This document shows, one piece after another, positions 16,983 to 25,289 of a DNA stretch of 64,000 nucleotides. The translations under genes and the position numbers were made by a program. A model generated the notes under the pieces. The model did not search any database. It worked only from the letters and a program-made list of their open reading frames with translations, and was not told the DNA's origin. How positions within the stretch are numbered: position 1 is the first letter of the stretch; each line of letters starts with the position of its first letter. Origin of the DNA: Gemmatimonadota bacterium. Lineage in GTDB: Bacteria > Gemmatimonadota > Gemmatimonadetes > Gemmatimonadales > Gemmatimonadaceae. The stretch is taken from assembly GCA_016712265.1 (NCBI GenBank), contig JADJRJ010000027.1, forward strand, positions 62,001 through 126,000, read 5' to 3'.

Positions 16983-17118
16983 GTATAACGACCCGTGTTC
17001 TCGCGCGGGCCATCTCATCAAGCCGCCGCACCCGGCGGCGGCACTTGCCTGTACACTACTTGCCGCCGGGTGCGGCGGCCAGCCCAACGGCCCCGCCGCG
17101 AGCTACACGCTGTTAGAC
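16983..17118 (-). other. attC site of cassette C43
   Basis: Boxes GTATAAC (16983-16989) and GTTAGAC (17112-17118), 136 bp. Confidence 0.92.
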
Positions 17119-17140
17119 CGCGCATCCGCTCGGCGCCCGT

Positions 17141-17499
17141 CTAGCGCCCGCGAGGATCTCCGGTCCGACGCCAGCGCAATTCGTTGAGGATTACACGCAC
17201 CGTCGCGTAGATGGCGCCCAGCGCACAGAGGAGCAGGAGCGCGCCAAGCGCCTTGAATGTCAATGATCCCTCGGTGCGCCCAAGTTCAGCTGCCAAGGGG
17301 TCGGGTTGCCTCCCGGGTCGCCTCCGGCAAAGAGAAAGGCCAGCCCCAACACAGCCGAGGCAACACACACGACACCGTACGCCACCAGCAGATGCGGAAT
17401 CCACTCCCACTCCAATGGTGATCGCCAGGCTGGCTGGCGCCGCCCCGGCTCGGAGCCGCCCCCTTCGGCGCGTGCGCCACTCCGGCTCATCTGTACCAC
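17141..17499 (-). pseudogene. small two-helix membrane protein, frameshifted (C43)
   Basis: N-terminal part (frame starting 17499 or its internal M-S-R-S-G) includes H-L-L-V-A-Y-G-V-V-C-V-A-S-A-V-L-G-L and ends out of frame near 17265; the second helix F-K-A-L-G-A-L-L-L-L-C-A-L-G-A and a basic tail R-W-R-R-T-G-D-P-R-G-R are one frame over, stopping at 17141. A single indel near 17270-17290 separates them. Function unknown. Confidence 0.55.
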
Positions 17500-17831
17500 C
17501 GACGCCGTTCAGAGGCCTCAGCGGACACCGAGAGGGTGTCTAGAACTTCGGGTTCGAGTACCAGCTCAACCGGGCGCGCCCACGCCGGAGCCATTCGTTG
17601 CTGGAGCGCACTAGGAAATGAATGTCCGACCCAATCGCAGTACCTCATGACTTGATCACCCCTCCAACGTCTTCCACCCCCTCGCACCCTCGCCAGTCGA
17701 TCGGACCGCTCCGATATGGCTTCTGCGAGGCCCCCCGATGAAGGTAGATCTACACGGGCAGGAGCGTGCGGTCCGAGCGCTACCATGGCCACGGTCGCAG
17801 TATCGCGAGCTGCCACCGTCAGCGCGCACAC
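17487..17831 (-). CDS. hypothetical protein (C43)
   Basis: Open frame of 114 codons, W- and R-rich in the middle (R-R-W-R-G-D-Q-V-M-R-Y-C-D-W-V-G). Overlaps the membrane gene start slightly, as expected for a coupled pair. No family recognised. Confidence 0.4.
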   Translation of the reverse strand: MCALTVAARDTATVAMVALGPHAPARVDLPSSGGLAEAISERSDRLARVRGGGRRWRGDQVMRYCDWVGHSFPSALQQRMAPAWARPVELVLEPEVLDTLSVSAEASERRRWYR

Positions 17832-17892
17832 GGCGCCTCCAGTCGCTGAAGTGAGCGTATGAGGTCTCGGTTTGTGTCGACATTCTCGCGCG

Positions 17893-18026
17893 GTCTAACG
17901 TCTGCGGTCACTTGCGGGCGCTCTAAACAAAGCCGAGCCGCCCCGCGCGGGCCTTTCCTAGTCTACGGAGCGCGGGGCGGGTCGGCCACCCCGCGCGCGT
18001 CCGCCAAGTGCACCGCATTGTTAGGC
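17893..18026 (-). other. attC site of cassette C42
   Basis: Boxes GTCTAAC (17893-17899) and GTTAGGC (18020-18026), 134 bp. Confidence 0.92.
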
Positions 18027-18143
18027 GCCGCCGGGTTCGCCGTCGCGTCTGACAGTGGGGTAGACATGGGTTGACGTGGGTATACCCCAGTGTTACCGTA
18101 CATGCAGATCGAGCGTCCTATGATGACTCGCAGAGCAAAGGTT

Positions 18144-18205
18144 CCTCCCCAGCAAAAAGAACCCACGGGGTTCTTCCGAAAGGATAGCTGGGGAGGTCGC
18201 TTTTT
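18144..18205. terminator. nested bidirectional terminator after the DUF3800 gene
   Basis: Outer stem CCTCCCCAGC (18144-18153) / GCTGGGGAGG (18187-18196), then TCGC and TTTTT on the plus strand. Inner stem AAGAACCC / GGGTTCTT (18157-18175) is followed by a T-run when read on the minus strand. It would terminate leftward transcription from 18214 and, by the outer stem, rightward transcription. Confidence 0.7.
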
Positions 18206-18213
18206 ATGCCACC

Positions 18214-18864
18214 TCAGTAGTGAGTTTCAGTGCCGGAGGCGAAGATGTTGAATTCGCTTCGCACAAACTGACTGACAGCATTGAAGGGGCGTAACTCGTT
18301 GTCCTTCCACTTCTTATGCACCGCCCAGGTACAGTAGTCTGCGGCCTGCAGACAGGGATGGGCAGCGGACGCATGGTGGAGGACCGAGAAGGACCGGTCG
18401 CCAAGCTCCGTCCGCATAAAGGTCTTAAACGCCTTCTCGACGGCCTGCTCGCGCTTCTTCACTGGAATGCGATCGGTGATGAGAATCACCGGCTCCCCAG
18501 GATCGGAGTAGCGCCTGAAAACGTAGCGGAGCAAGTACGCGGCGAACTTTGGATAGAAGCGAGCCGCGTCGTAGAGGGACGGATGCGCCTTTCGCTTCTC
18601 GACCACGACGCAGTCGAACTCGAAGCCGCCACACGCACCTAGCGCGGCGAAGACTCGATCGCGCACGTGCTGCTTGTCCTCAGTTGCATGGAATCGCTCG
18701 AGCTCCAAGCCGGTAGGGATCAGCTGGTACCGGACTTCGGTGAGCGCATGCGAGATCGGCAAAGGGTCGCGAGTCGTCAGGGCACCGAAGTAGTAGTAAG
18801 GAGAGCCGCGCGGCGAGAAGTTGAAGTCGCCCGATTCGTCGAAGAAGAGATAGATGGCGCTCAC
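18214..18864 (-). CDS. DUF3800 family protein (C42)
   Basis: 216 aa from GTG 18864, with GGAGAG ten bases upstream. Signature F-F-D-E-S-G-D-F at residues 7-14, central V-V-V-E-K-R-K-A, V-I-L-I-T-D-R-I-P strand and the late L-Q-A-A-D-Y-C-T-W-A motif. The D-E-S-G and A-A-D-Y acids fit an RNase H-like active site. DUF3800 proteins are frequent on mobile elements and in defence regions; nuclease activity is plausible but unproven. Followed by its own terminator, unusual in this array. Confidence 0.82.
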   Translation of the reverse strand: MSAIYLFFDESGDFNFSPRGSPYYYFGALTTRDPLPISHALTEVRYQLIPTGLELERFHATEDKQHVRDRVFAALGACGGFEFDCVVVEKRKAHPSLYDAARFYPKFAAYLLRYVFRRYSDPGEPVILITDRIPVKKREQAVEKAFKTFMRTELGDRSFSVLHHASAAHPCLQAADYCTWAVHKKWKDNELRPFNAVSQFVRSEFNIFASGTETHY

Positions 18865-18888
18865 TTGCTGTACACTCTCCGAAAAGGC

Positions 18889-18981
18889 GCCTAACGTCAC
18901 TGTTCAACTGCAGGCGCTCCCATAGAGCGAGCGCAGCGAGCTGTCACCAAGGCGCCTGGCGGTTGCAACAGTTTGTTAGCG
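18889..18981 (-). other. attC site of cassette C41 (short type)
   Basis: Boxes GCCTAAC (18889-18895) and GTTAGCG (18975-18981), 93 bp. Unique GTTAGCG core, matched by CGCTAAC at 19670-19676. Confidence 0.9.
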
Positions 18982-19005
18982 CGCGTCGGACACGAACGGA
19001 GGCCC

Positions 19006-19245
19006 TTACGTGGCAAGCAGACTCGCCGTCGAGATATCCTCGTCGACGTCAGGCCAGTGGACCCCCACGCCGCCTCCAATGAGGCGCCAGTTCCGGCGTT
19101 GCTCGGGTGACGCGTCGCGCAAGCGGGGGAACCATGCGAGTGGGACGGAGATCTCCCGCCCGTCGGCGAGTACGGCGCGCAAGGCGTCGGCCGAGCAGGA
19201 GACCTCGACAACCAGAGGCTCAACCTTGATGGCGGAGGTGCTCAT
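19006..19245 (-). CDS. DUF2442 protein (C41)
   Basis: 79 aa. R-A-V-L-A-D-G-R-E-I-S-V-P-L-A-W-F-P-R-L, W-R-L-I-G-G-G-V-G-V-H-W and D-V-D-E-D-I-S match DUF2442. Overlaps DUF4160 (19220-19462) by 26 bases. Shorter than the C48 homologue, lacking its C-terminal tail. Confidence 0.83.
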   Translation of the reverse strand: MSTSAIKVEPLVVEVSCSADALRAVLADGREISVPLAWFPRLRDASPEQRRNWRLIGGGVGVHWPDVDEDISTASLLAT

Positions 19246-19462
19246 TCCACTTCTCCTCGAAGAGTGCGCGGTGGGTCATGACCAAACGGGTCAGTTCCGT
19301 CAGCTCGCTGCTCCGGAACCCGTGCGTATGGGCCAACGCCACGGGAGTGAGCCAGAACTTGGCGAAGCGTTCGGCCTGCTCCACGTGAATGTGGGCGGGT
19401 TCCTGCCCCTCCCGACGGAAGAAGAAGAATCGGTACCCTGCGACCCGCAAGACCGTCGGCAT
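19220..19462 (-). CDS. DUF4160 protein (C41)
   Basis: 80 aa; M-P-T-V-L-R-V-A-G-Y-R-F-F-F-F opening, E-P-A-H-I-H-V-E and A-K-F-W-L-T-P-V as in C48. Sequence well diverged from C48, so the two modules were acquired separately rather than copied in place. About 207 bases upstream (19463-19669) hold no gene. Confidence 0.85.
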   Translation of the reverse strand: MPTVLRVAGYRFFFFRREGQEPAHIHVEQAERFAKFWLTPVALAHTHGFRSSELTELTRLVMTHRALFEEKWNEHLRHQG

Positions 19463-19857
19463 GCGTCAAAGGTAGCGCCCCACTGGCGGGCTCGACAGCC
19501 AGCCCCCCCGCCGCCGGAACGGGCTCCGCACAGAGCCATCTGCCGAGGCAAGCGCACGTCCCGTCGTGAGGACGCGTCTCTGCCCTGGCGGTGTCGCAAG
19601 CCCAGGGTCCGGGCAACGAGCCTTACGCAGGCACCTGCCCAGCTTAACGCGCATCCACTCATGTTGTCGCGCTAACGCCCATGGCTCACAAGCGGGCGCT
19701 ATGATAAAGCCGTCCCGCCCGCCGCAAGCCCTTGCCCTATCGTATCAGGCGGCGGGCGGGACGGCCAGCCCCCGCGCCGGCCTTGTGCAGCCATTTGATA
19801 TTCCCAAGGAGCCCAAACTATCGAATACTCTCGCTACCCTCCTCGGGAGTCGCACAC

Positions 19858-20874
19858 ATGCTGTACTCGGGCCTCGACCTGCACAAGCGCACCATCGCCA
19901 TCCACACCGTCGACGCCGCCGGTGCCCTCGTCCGTCGCTCCACCCTCCCCACCGAACGCTCCGCCATCACGGCCTACTTCGACGCCCTGCCCGGCCCCCA
20001 TCAGGCGGTGGTCGAGTGTACCGGGATGTGGTACTGGATCCGGGATCTCCTCGTCGCCCAAGGGGTTGATCTCCGCCTCGGCCACGCCAAGTATCTGAAA
20101 GCCATCAGTTACGCCAAGGTCAAGACGGATGCCGTCGATGCCGCCACACTCGCTCAGCTGCTGCGGGCCGCGCTCATTCCCGAGGCGCACATGATCAGTG
20201 ACGCGCAGCGCGAACTGCGCGACCTGCTGCGCGCCCGCCTGCTCCTGGTGCATCGCGCCGTGCAGGCGCGCCGCAGTGTGACCGCCCTCCTCGACAAGTA
20301 CAACGTGCCGACGCCAGACGCGCTCCCGCCGCTGCCGCAGCTGCAGGCCGATCTCTTCCAGGCCCAGCGCGTCCTGCTCGTCACGCACATCAAACGCCTC
20401 GAGGCCGAACTCCGCGGACAGATCCTCGATCGCCCCGAGGTGCAACGGCTCGTGTGGATTCCCGGCATCGGCGCGCGGGTCGCCTACACCCTGCTGCTCG
20501 AGATCGATGACATCCACCGCTTCCCCACCGTGCGGCACTTCCATTCCTACTGCCGCCTCGTGCCCGGCTCCAACGACTCCGGGGGCAAGACGCGCCACAA
20601 GCGGTCCCGCGACGGCAACCGCTATCTCAAACTCGCGTTTCATCACGCGGCCATCCGCGCCGTCCAATACTTCCCGGAGATCCAGGCGGTGGCGCAGCGC
20701 TGGCAACGGCGGAAGGGGAAGCACATCGCACGCGCGCTGGTCGCGAAGGAGCTCGCCCAGATCGTCTATGCTGTCCTCACCAAAGGAGTGCCCTACAATG
20801 GTCGCTTTGCCGATATCACGCTGACCCAGACCAAGAAACCCGCGTGGCCTCGTCGGGCAAACCCGCCCGCCTAA
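19858..20874 (+). CDS. IS110/IS1111-type transposase (DEDD recombinase)
   Basis: 338 aa from ATG 19858. N-terminal RuvC-like part: Y-S-G-L-D-L-H-K-R-T with the first Asp, V-V-E-C-T-G with Glu, and K-T-D-A-V-D-A with two Asps, giving the DEDD set. C-terminal Tnp_20 part: W-I-P-G-I-G-A, then H-S-Y-C-R-L-V-P-G-S-N-D-S-G-G-K with the candidate catalytic Ser, and R-D-G-N-R-Y-L-K. Appears intact. It lies on the opposite strand to the cassette genes. Confidence 0.9.
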   Translation: MLYSGLDLHKRTIAIHTVDAAGALVRRSTLPTERSAITAYFDALPGPHQAVVECTGMWYWIRDLLVAQGVDLRLGHAKYLKAISYAKVKTDAVDAATLAQLLRAALIPEAHMISDAQRELRDLLRARLLLVHRAVQARRSVTALLDKYNVPTPDALPPLPQLQADLFQAQRVLLVTHIKRLEAELRGQILDRPEVQRLVWIPGIGARVAYTLLLEIDDIHRFPTVRHFHSYCRLVPGSNDSGGKTRHKRSRDGNRYLKLAFHHAAIRAVQYFPEIQAVAQRWQRRKGKHIARALVAKELAQIVYAVLTKGVPYNGRFADITLTQTKKPAWPRRANPPA

Positions 20875-21094
20875 CTGCTGCTCTCCGAAGCGCGTCCATT
20901 TGATTGGGGAGCCCGACGGGCCGTCGACCGTGAACATCTGAGCCACCCGGCTCGCAGGACTGTGTGACCGCCACGGGGACCGTGGACGATCGAACCGATG
21001 TTGCGCGCGACTGCCACCAGGTCGTAGGACCGCCGTCTATTCAGGAGCCCTCTCGCGGGGCCCCCAGGCTGAGCTACACCCGCTTGACAACAAT
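20875..21094 (+). ncRNA. candidate guide (bridge/seek) RNA region of the IS1111-type element
   Basis: Noncoding right end between the transposase stop and the right inverted repeat. It contains CCATTTGAT (20896-20904), identical to the left attC-IS junction at 19791-19799, and AGGACTGT (20956-20963), identical to the right junction at 21101-21108. IS110-family elements are known to use an RNA from their long noncoding end, which is the 3' side in IS1111 types, to pair with target and donor. The identity of these segments as guides is inferred. Confidence 0.55.
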
Positions 21095-21354
21095 CTCCTT
21101 AGGACTGTTAGGCTGCATCCAGGCCTCGCCTGCCTGCGGGTGCGGCCCGGTCCACCATGCCTCATCGGCCAGCGAGGCCGAGGGGTCTCCGGCCCAGCGG
21201 CGCCGACAGGGCCCCAGACGATCACACCCGATCAGCTCAAGCGCCAAGTGAGCCGGGAACAGGTCGTGGTCCGCCGCCCTGCCGACAACGCGGAGAAGGC
21301 CGGCCGGACGCAGAGGGCCTCGCCGGGCGTCAACGCGTCGTAGGCACGCCGGCG

Positions 21355-21750
21355 CTAAGGGACCGGAAGCGTAACCACAGCCTGCCGACAGGTCGGCTCG
21401 CAATGCTCGCCGTTTGGGCGGGAGACGATGTACGTCGGCGTGACCGTCGTGTCACGCACGCGGCCCGCCACGAGGAGGCGGAGCTGCACGCGCGTCGGGA
21501 AGTAGTCATCGAGGAACGCCGTCCCACAGCCGCCAGGTCCGGAGCATTCCACGACGAGAGGGGTCGGACTTCCGGCAGGTATCGAGCGAGCCTCCAGTCG
21601 ATAGGAGGATGGCGGCGGCACGAGGTTGATCTGGAGGCCACTGCTGCAGCCAATCAGCGTGCACGTCTGATCGAACGCCTGTCCGCACCCCTGCGGTGCA
21701 CCGCAGAGGCACGCGGTAACTGCAAGCGCTCTACTCAGTTTCACGGCCAT
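21355..21750 (-). CDS. secreted beta-rich protein (C40)
   Basis: 131 aa; GTG about six codons in from 21750 has GGAGGA at ideal distance. Signal peptide L-S-R-A-L-A-V-T-A-C-L-C-G-A. Many cysteines (C-T-L-I-G-C, V-E-C-S-G-P-G-G-C, E-H-C-E-P-T-C) suggest disulfides. Strand-like pattern R-L-E-A-R-S-I and V-Q-L-R-L-L-V-A-G resembles small lipoprotein/Ig-like cassettes elsewhere in the array. Family not recognised. The 240 bases between its stop and the attC remnant are open in several frames without support. Confidence 0.6.
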   Translation of the reverse strand: MAVKLSRALAVTACLCGAPQGCGQAFDQTCTLIGCSSGLQINLVPPPSSYRLEARSIPAGSPTPLVVECSGPGGCGTAFLDDYFPTRVQLRLLVAGRVRDTTVTPTYIVSRPNGEHCEPTCRQAVVTLPVP

Positions 21751-21781
21751 TCCTCCGGATGCTCCCTGGTTATCACTGACA

Positions 21782-21913
21782 GCCTAACGTTTGCGGTCAC
21801 TTGCGGGCTCTCTAAACAAGCCGACCCGCCCGGGCCGCACCCTGAGCATTGTACCACGGCCCGGGCGGGTCGGCCATCCCCCCGAGCCCGCCAAGTGCTC
21901 CGCGCTGTTAGGC
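21782..21913 (-). other. attC site of cassette C39
   Basis: Boxes GCCTAAC (21782-21788) and GTTAGGC (21907-21913), 132 bp. Confidence 0.92.
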
Positions 21914-21926
21914 TGCATGCGTCTGC

Positions 21927-23008
21927 TCACCGTGACCGACGGAGCTCCGCGCGTTGGATGACCACGCGGACCACCCCGTCCGCGCCCAGTCGCACGGTGT
22001 ACGGAAGCCCCGCCCCGCCAACCCGTCGAACGGCTCCGGCTCCCGCGCCTGGGCCACGACGGTTCCCGTCCGGACATCCAGCACCTCTAGAATGCCGTCG
22101 TAGAGCTGCGACGCACCCACCGGGATCGGTCGCACGCGCCCTTCCCCCCGCCGGCCAGGCTCCCACTCCGCTCGCCCCCACTCAGCGCCCGCGGTGCGAC
22201 CTACGATCCACCGGTAGCCATTCGGATCGTTCCAGACCCCAACGATCTGCGACTGTGGTGCACGCCCGCGCTGCTGCTGCTCGAGCGTGTCGTATGGCGC
22301 AAACCACGCACTGGAGGGCCGCAGCGTTCGCACGATCGCTCCCGTGCCATTCCGCTCCTCGACGCGATACTCGTGGTGGGTGCGGACGCTCCACCAGTTC
22401 CCGACGGCGCCCACCGCGAGGGCGCGGCCGTCGCGCGCAACGCAAGCGCTCATCGAGCGACAGCCCGCTCGCGCTCCGGGCTCCAGGACGGCCTCCGTCG
22501 CCCCGCTGCCAAGCACGCGTAGAAGGGCCGGATCTCGGGACAGGGGATCACGCACTGCAGGCTCGATCACGATGGCGCCGTTGGCCAGCAAGAGCGCGTT
22601 CCGGCTCGGCGGGAATGGGCGGCTCCGCAGCGACTGACCGTCCGCGCCGAACCAGGTGGCGCGACGCAGTCCAGGATCCAGGATGGCGAAACTGTCGCCG
22701 GCGCTCAGCAGGACCCGCGGCATGCGGAACTCACCGGGCCCCTCGCCCGGCCGCCCAACCCGACGGAGGAAGCGGCCCGCAGCGAACATCAGCACTTGAG
22801 GTGTGGAGCCCCAGATGTCGGCGACCACGACGCGCCCCCGCCGATCGACCGTGACGCTGCTCGGATGGCCGAAGAGCACCCCATCACCCGCGCTATCGCC
22901 CACCGTCACCAACGGGGCCAGCGTGATGCGACATCCGGCACACGGGTCCTGAGCCGCAGAGGTGGCCAAGGAGATGAACATCGCCGTGCCAATCAACACC
23001 GAGCGCAT
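21927..23008 (-). CDS. six-bladed beta-propeller protein, exported (C39)
   Basis: About 360 aa from ATG 23008 with GGGAGGA seven bases upstream. Signal peptide M-R-S-V-L-I-G-T-A-M-F-I-S-L-A-T-S-A-A. Propeller repeats: S-S-V-T-V-D-R-R-G-R-V-V-V-A-D, L-R-R-V-G-R-P-G-E-G-P-G-E-F, and a late Y-D-G-I-L-E-V-L-D-V-R-T-G. The open frame runs to 21908, but the natural C-terminus (Y-T-V-R-L-G-A-D-G-V-V-R-V) is in the next frame and ends at 21927, so a small indel near 22000 is likely. Second propeller protein of the array after C55. Confidence 0.75.
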
Positions 23009-23023
23009 GAGTCCTCCCGTGCA

Positions 23024-23157
23024 GCCTAACGCCCACGGTTCGCCCGCGGGGCATCAAATAGAGCCGTCGCACCCCGCGACGACCTCCACTGTGATCTACT
23101 AGTCGCGGGGTGCGACGGCCAGCCCTCCGGCCCGACGGGCGCAACCGTTTGTTATGC
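23024..23157 (-). other. attC site of cassette C38
   Basis: Boxes GCCTAAC (23024-23030) and GTTATGC (23151-23157), 134 bp. Body GAGCCGTCGCACCCCGCGAC, shared by all alpha-type cassettes. Confidence 0.92.
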
Positions 23158-23512
23158 TGCCCCGGGGGCGGCGACGCACCGCGAGGCCACCACCGGCACC
23201 CAAGCGGCCCCGGGCACCTTCGACCGACGCCAGGCCGGACCGGCCGCACGGGGCGCTGCGCGCGAGTTGGACACAGCGGGACCCGAGCGCGGTAATTCCC
23301 CTAGCAGTGGGACGCGAGGTAACTCGGGCGAGCCGGTGGGGACGACCAGCACCCCGAGCACGGTTGCCATAAAGCAGGCCGCGGGGAGCACGCGCGGGCC
23401 AGCCTCCCAGTACTCACCAGCCTTCATGCGCGTGGCCCCGCGGCCGGTCCCGACAGCATGATCGCAGACAAAAGCGATCTCGCCGGGGAGGCACTCACCA
23501 CTCTCCCAGTCA
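23158..23512 (-). repeat. small cassette C38, alpha type (possible 91-aa product)
   Basis: Nearly identical to C36. A frame from ATG at about 23427 gives M-K-A-G-E-Y-W-E-A-G-P-R-V-L-P-A-A-C, one hydrophobic segment (M-A-T-V-L-G-V-L-V-V) and ends A-A-P-G-A-A with TAA in the attC box. Other alpha copies keep the hydrophobic stretch but break or change frame, so coding is uncertain. No hairpin. Confidence 0.5.
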
Positions 23513-23650
23513 GCATAACGACCCGCACTCTCGTGCGGGGCGGGTAATAAGAGCCGCCACACCCGGCGGCTGCTCTTGCTCTTACACTACTGGCCGCCGG
23601 GTGTGGCGGCCAGCCCCAACAGCCCCGGCACGAGCTGTGCGCTGTTAGGC
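23513..23650 (-). other. attC site of cassette C37
   Basis: Boxes GCATAAC (23513-23519) and GTTAGGC (23644-23650), 138 bp. Confidence 0.92.
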
Positions 23651-24367
23651 CGCACCGCTTTCAGATTCGCCAAGATGCACGTGCCTTTGGATCATCAAGT
23701 CATTGAGCGTGCTTGTTGCATTCGGGAACTGCTTTCGTAGTGTTCTTTCCCAGACGCCCGCCAGTCGGCCGACTGCTCCATGGGTCACCGTCAGGTCTAC
23801 CTCGCAGCCCGCGGCGTGCAGCACCACGGTCGGTACGTCGTCCGTGACCGGCTCAGGGATTCGCACCAGCGGCCTGAGGCCATCCGTTCCTGCAAGCGCG
23901 CCGAGGCGCAAGGCACCCATGACGAACTCGGTGCGCCCGGGGTCTGTGGCCACCGCCCACGTCAGCGCTCCATGCAGTGGGACCTGCTCTTCCAAGGTTC
24001 GACTGACCTCTCCGTCAAGGTGCTGGACCGCGTTGCGAAGTCCGGTGACGCTGGCCGTGCTCCGTAGAAAGATCTCCTTCGAGGGCGCTCGCGATGAGTA
24101 GTGCTTCAATCGCTGCACCAGACCGCGCAGTCGCTCAGTAGCATCGATCACTGTCCAGGCGTCCAGCATCAAGGTAGCATGCTCACTGGGGCTGTTCGCA
24201 GCCGCTGAGCGCGCGTACGAGATCAGCAACGAACGCAACCGGTGGTATGAGACATCCACGAACTGCATGGCAACACGCATACCCTCCAGACACCGCTTCT
24301 GCGCGGGGTCTACATTGTCGGGAAGCAGCAGCAGTGGTGACTTGTCGGTAATCAAAGGTGCATCCAT
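23645..24367 (-). CDS. helical protein with a HEPN-like R-x4-H motif (C37)
   Basis: 240 aa from the first ATG, 24367, at the cassette edge. Helical N-terminal half: C-L-E-G-M-R-V-A-M-Q-F-V-D-V-S-Y-H-R-L, then T-A-S-V-T-G-L-R-N-A-V-Q-H-L-D (R-N-x3-H, the HEPN signature) near residue 115, and a strand-rich C-terminal half. Stop TAA is supplied by the attC box. A ribonuclease-type role as in other HEPN proteins is possible, but the rest of the protein is not recognised. Confidence 0.5.
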   Translation of the reverse strand: MDAPLITDKSPLLLLPDNVDPAQKRCLEGMRVAMQFVDVSYHRLRSLLISYARSAAANSPSEHATLMLDAWTVIDATERLRGLVQRLKHYSSRAPSKEIFLRSTASVTGLRNAVQHLDGEVSRTLEEQVPLHGALTWAVATDPGRTEFVMGALRLGALAGTDGLRPLVRIPEPVTDDVPTVVLHAAGCEVDLTVTHGAVGRLAGVWERTLRKQFPNATSTLNDLMIQRHVHLGESESGAA

Positions 24368-24377
24368 ATCGTTGGCG

Positions 24378-24511
24378 GCCTAACGCCCACGGTTCGCCCG
24401 CGGGCCATCAAATAGAGCCGTCGCACCCCGCGACGACCTTCCCTGTGATCTACTAGTCGCGGGGTGCGACGGCCAGCCCTCCGGCCCGACGGGCGCAACC
24501 GTTTGTTATGC
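24378..24511 (-). other. attC site of cassette C36
   Basis: Boxes GCCTAAC (24378-24384) and GTTATGC (24505-24511), 134 bp. Confidence 0.92.
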
Positions 24512-24866
24512 TGCCCCGGGGGCGGCGACGCACAGCGAGGCCACCACCGGCACCCAAGCGGCCCCGGGCACCTTCGACCGACGCCAGGCCGGACCGGCCG
24601 CACGGGGCGCCGCGCACAAGTTGGACACAGCGGGACCCGAGCGCGGCAATTCCCCTAGCAGTGGGACGCGAGGTAACTCGGGCGAGCCGGTGGGGACGAC
24701 CAGCACCCCGAGCACGGTTGCCATCAAGCAGGCCGCGGGGAGCACGCGCGGGCCAGCCTCCCAGTACTCACCAGCCTTCATGCGCGTGGCCCCGCGGCCG
24801 GTCCCGACAGCATGATCGCAGACAAAAGCGATCTCGCCGGGGAGGCACTCACCACTCTCCCAGTCA
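24512..24866 (-). repeat. small cassette C36, alpha type
   Basis: Near-perfect copy of C38 about 1.35 kb away, separated by C37. The 91-codon frame (ATG 24781 to TAA 24506) is open; differences from C38 are substitutions only, keeping the frame. Confidence 0.55.
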
Positions 24867-24960
24867 GCATAACGTTCGGGTTCAGCCGCGAGGGCCTATC
24901 ATAAGACGCGGCGAAGCCGCGCACCATAGCGCCCTCGCCGGATGCAACCCTCTGTTATGC
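24867..24960 (-). other. attC site of cassette C35 (short type)
   Basis: Boxes GCATAAC (24867-24873) and GTTATGC (24954-24960), 94 bp, apical GCGGCGAAGCCGC. Near-identical to C16 attC. Confidence 0.92.
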
Positions 24961-25266
24961 CGCGCCGCGGCGCGTGCCTTGATGCAAGGCGGCCGCCACC
25001 GCCTGGGGATTCCGGGCCGCCACCCGGAGTAAGGCCAGTGCCGGACCATCTGGCGTGCGACGGCCCTGTTCCCAGTTGCGCAGTGTGGCCACGCTGACGC
25101 CGATCATCAGCGCGAATTCCGTTTGCGACGTACCCAGCTTGTCCCGCACCGCCTTCACGTCAGCTGGCCGAAAGACCGTCACCCGACTGGGCTTCTGCTT
25201 CCCGCGTCGGATCCGACCCGCCTGCCGCACACTCGTCAGTAGTGCCTGAAACGCGGCGTCTTTCAT
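24955..25266 (-). CDS. XRE-family antitoxin without its toxin (C35)
   Basis: 103 aa, almost identical to C16 (42037-42348). HTH at residues 50-75: T-S-Q-T-E-F-A-L-M-I-G-V-S-V-A-T-L-R-N-W-E-Q-G-R, the NadS/HigA-type pattern. ATG 25266 follows GAGGAGG. In C16 a RelE-type toxin lies directly upstream; here the homology stops about 14 bases upstream of the ATG and an unrelated gene (25290-25718) takes its place. Stop TAA is in the attC box. Acts presumably as a DNA-binding antitoxin; now an orphan. Confidence 0.85.
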   Translation of the reverse strand: MKDAAFQALLTSVRQAGRIRRGKQKPSRVTVFRPADVKAVRDKLGTSQTEFALMIGVSVATLRNWEQGRRTPDGPALALLRVAARNPQAVAAALHQGTRRGAA

Positions 25267-25289
25267 CGGAACTCCTCCTCGACCGATGA

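Larger units (their letters stand above)
19795..21107 (+). mobile_element. IS110-family (IS1111-type) element inserted in an attC
   Basis: About 1.3 kb. Subterminal inverted repeats TCCCAAGGAG (19802-19811) and CTCCTTAGGA (21095-21104), i.e. TCCYAAGGAG, close to but not at the ends, as in the IS1111 subgroup. A short left end (about 60 bases) and a long right noncoding end (about 220 bases) flank the transposase. No target duplication is obvious. Exact ends are uncertain by a few bases because the last bases can be attributed either to the element or to the attC. Confidence 0.85.
19670..21113 (-). other. attC site of cassette C40, interrupted by an insertion sequence
   Basis: Left box CGCTAAC (19670-19676) and a normal attC body to about 19797 (arms CCGTCCCGCCCGCC / GGCGGGCGGGACGG, then GTGCAGCCATTTG). 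The expected next bases GTTAGGC appear only at 21107-21113, after the insertion. Its core still matches the C40 start (21782-21788). The site is probably disabled. Confidence 0.85.

Noticed and set aside
19834..20946. 370-codon frame antisense to the transposase
   Set aside because: Mirror of the IS110 coding frame; no motifs of its own.
21157..22854. 565-codon open frame on the plus strand
   Set aside because: Antisense to the secreted protein, an attC and the C39 propeller; Arg/Pro/Ser-rich with no domain. Open only because of high G+C.
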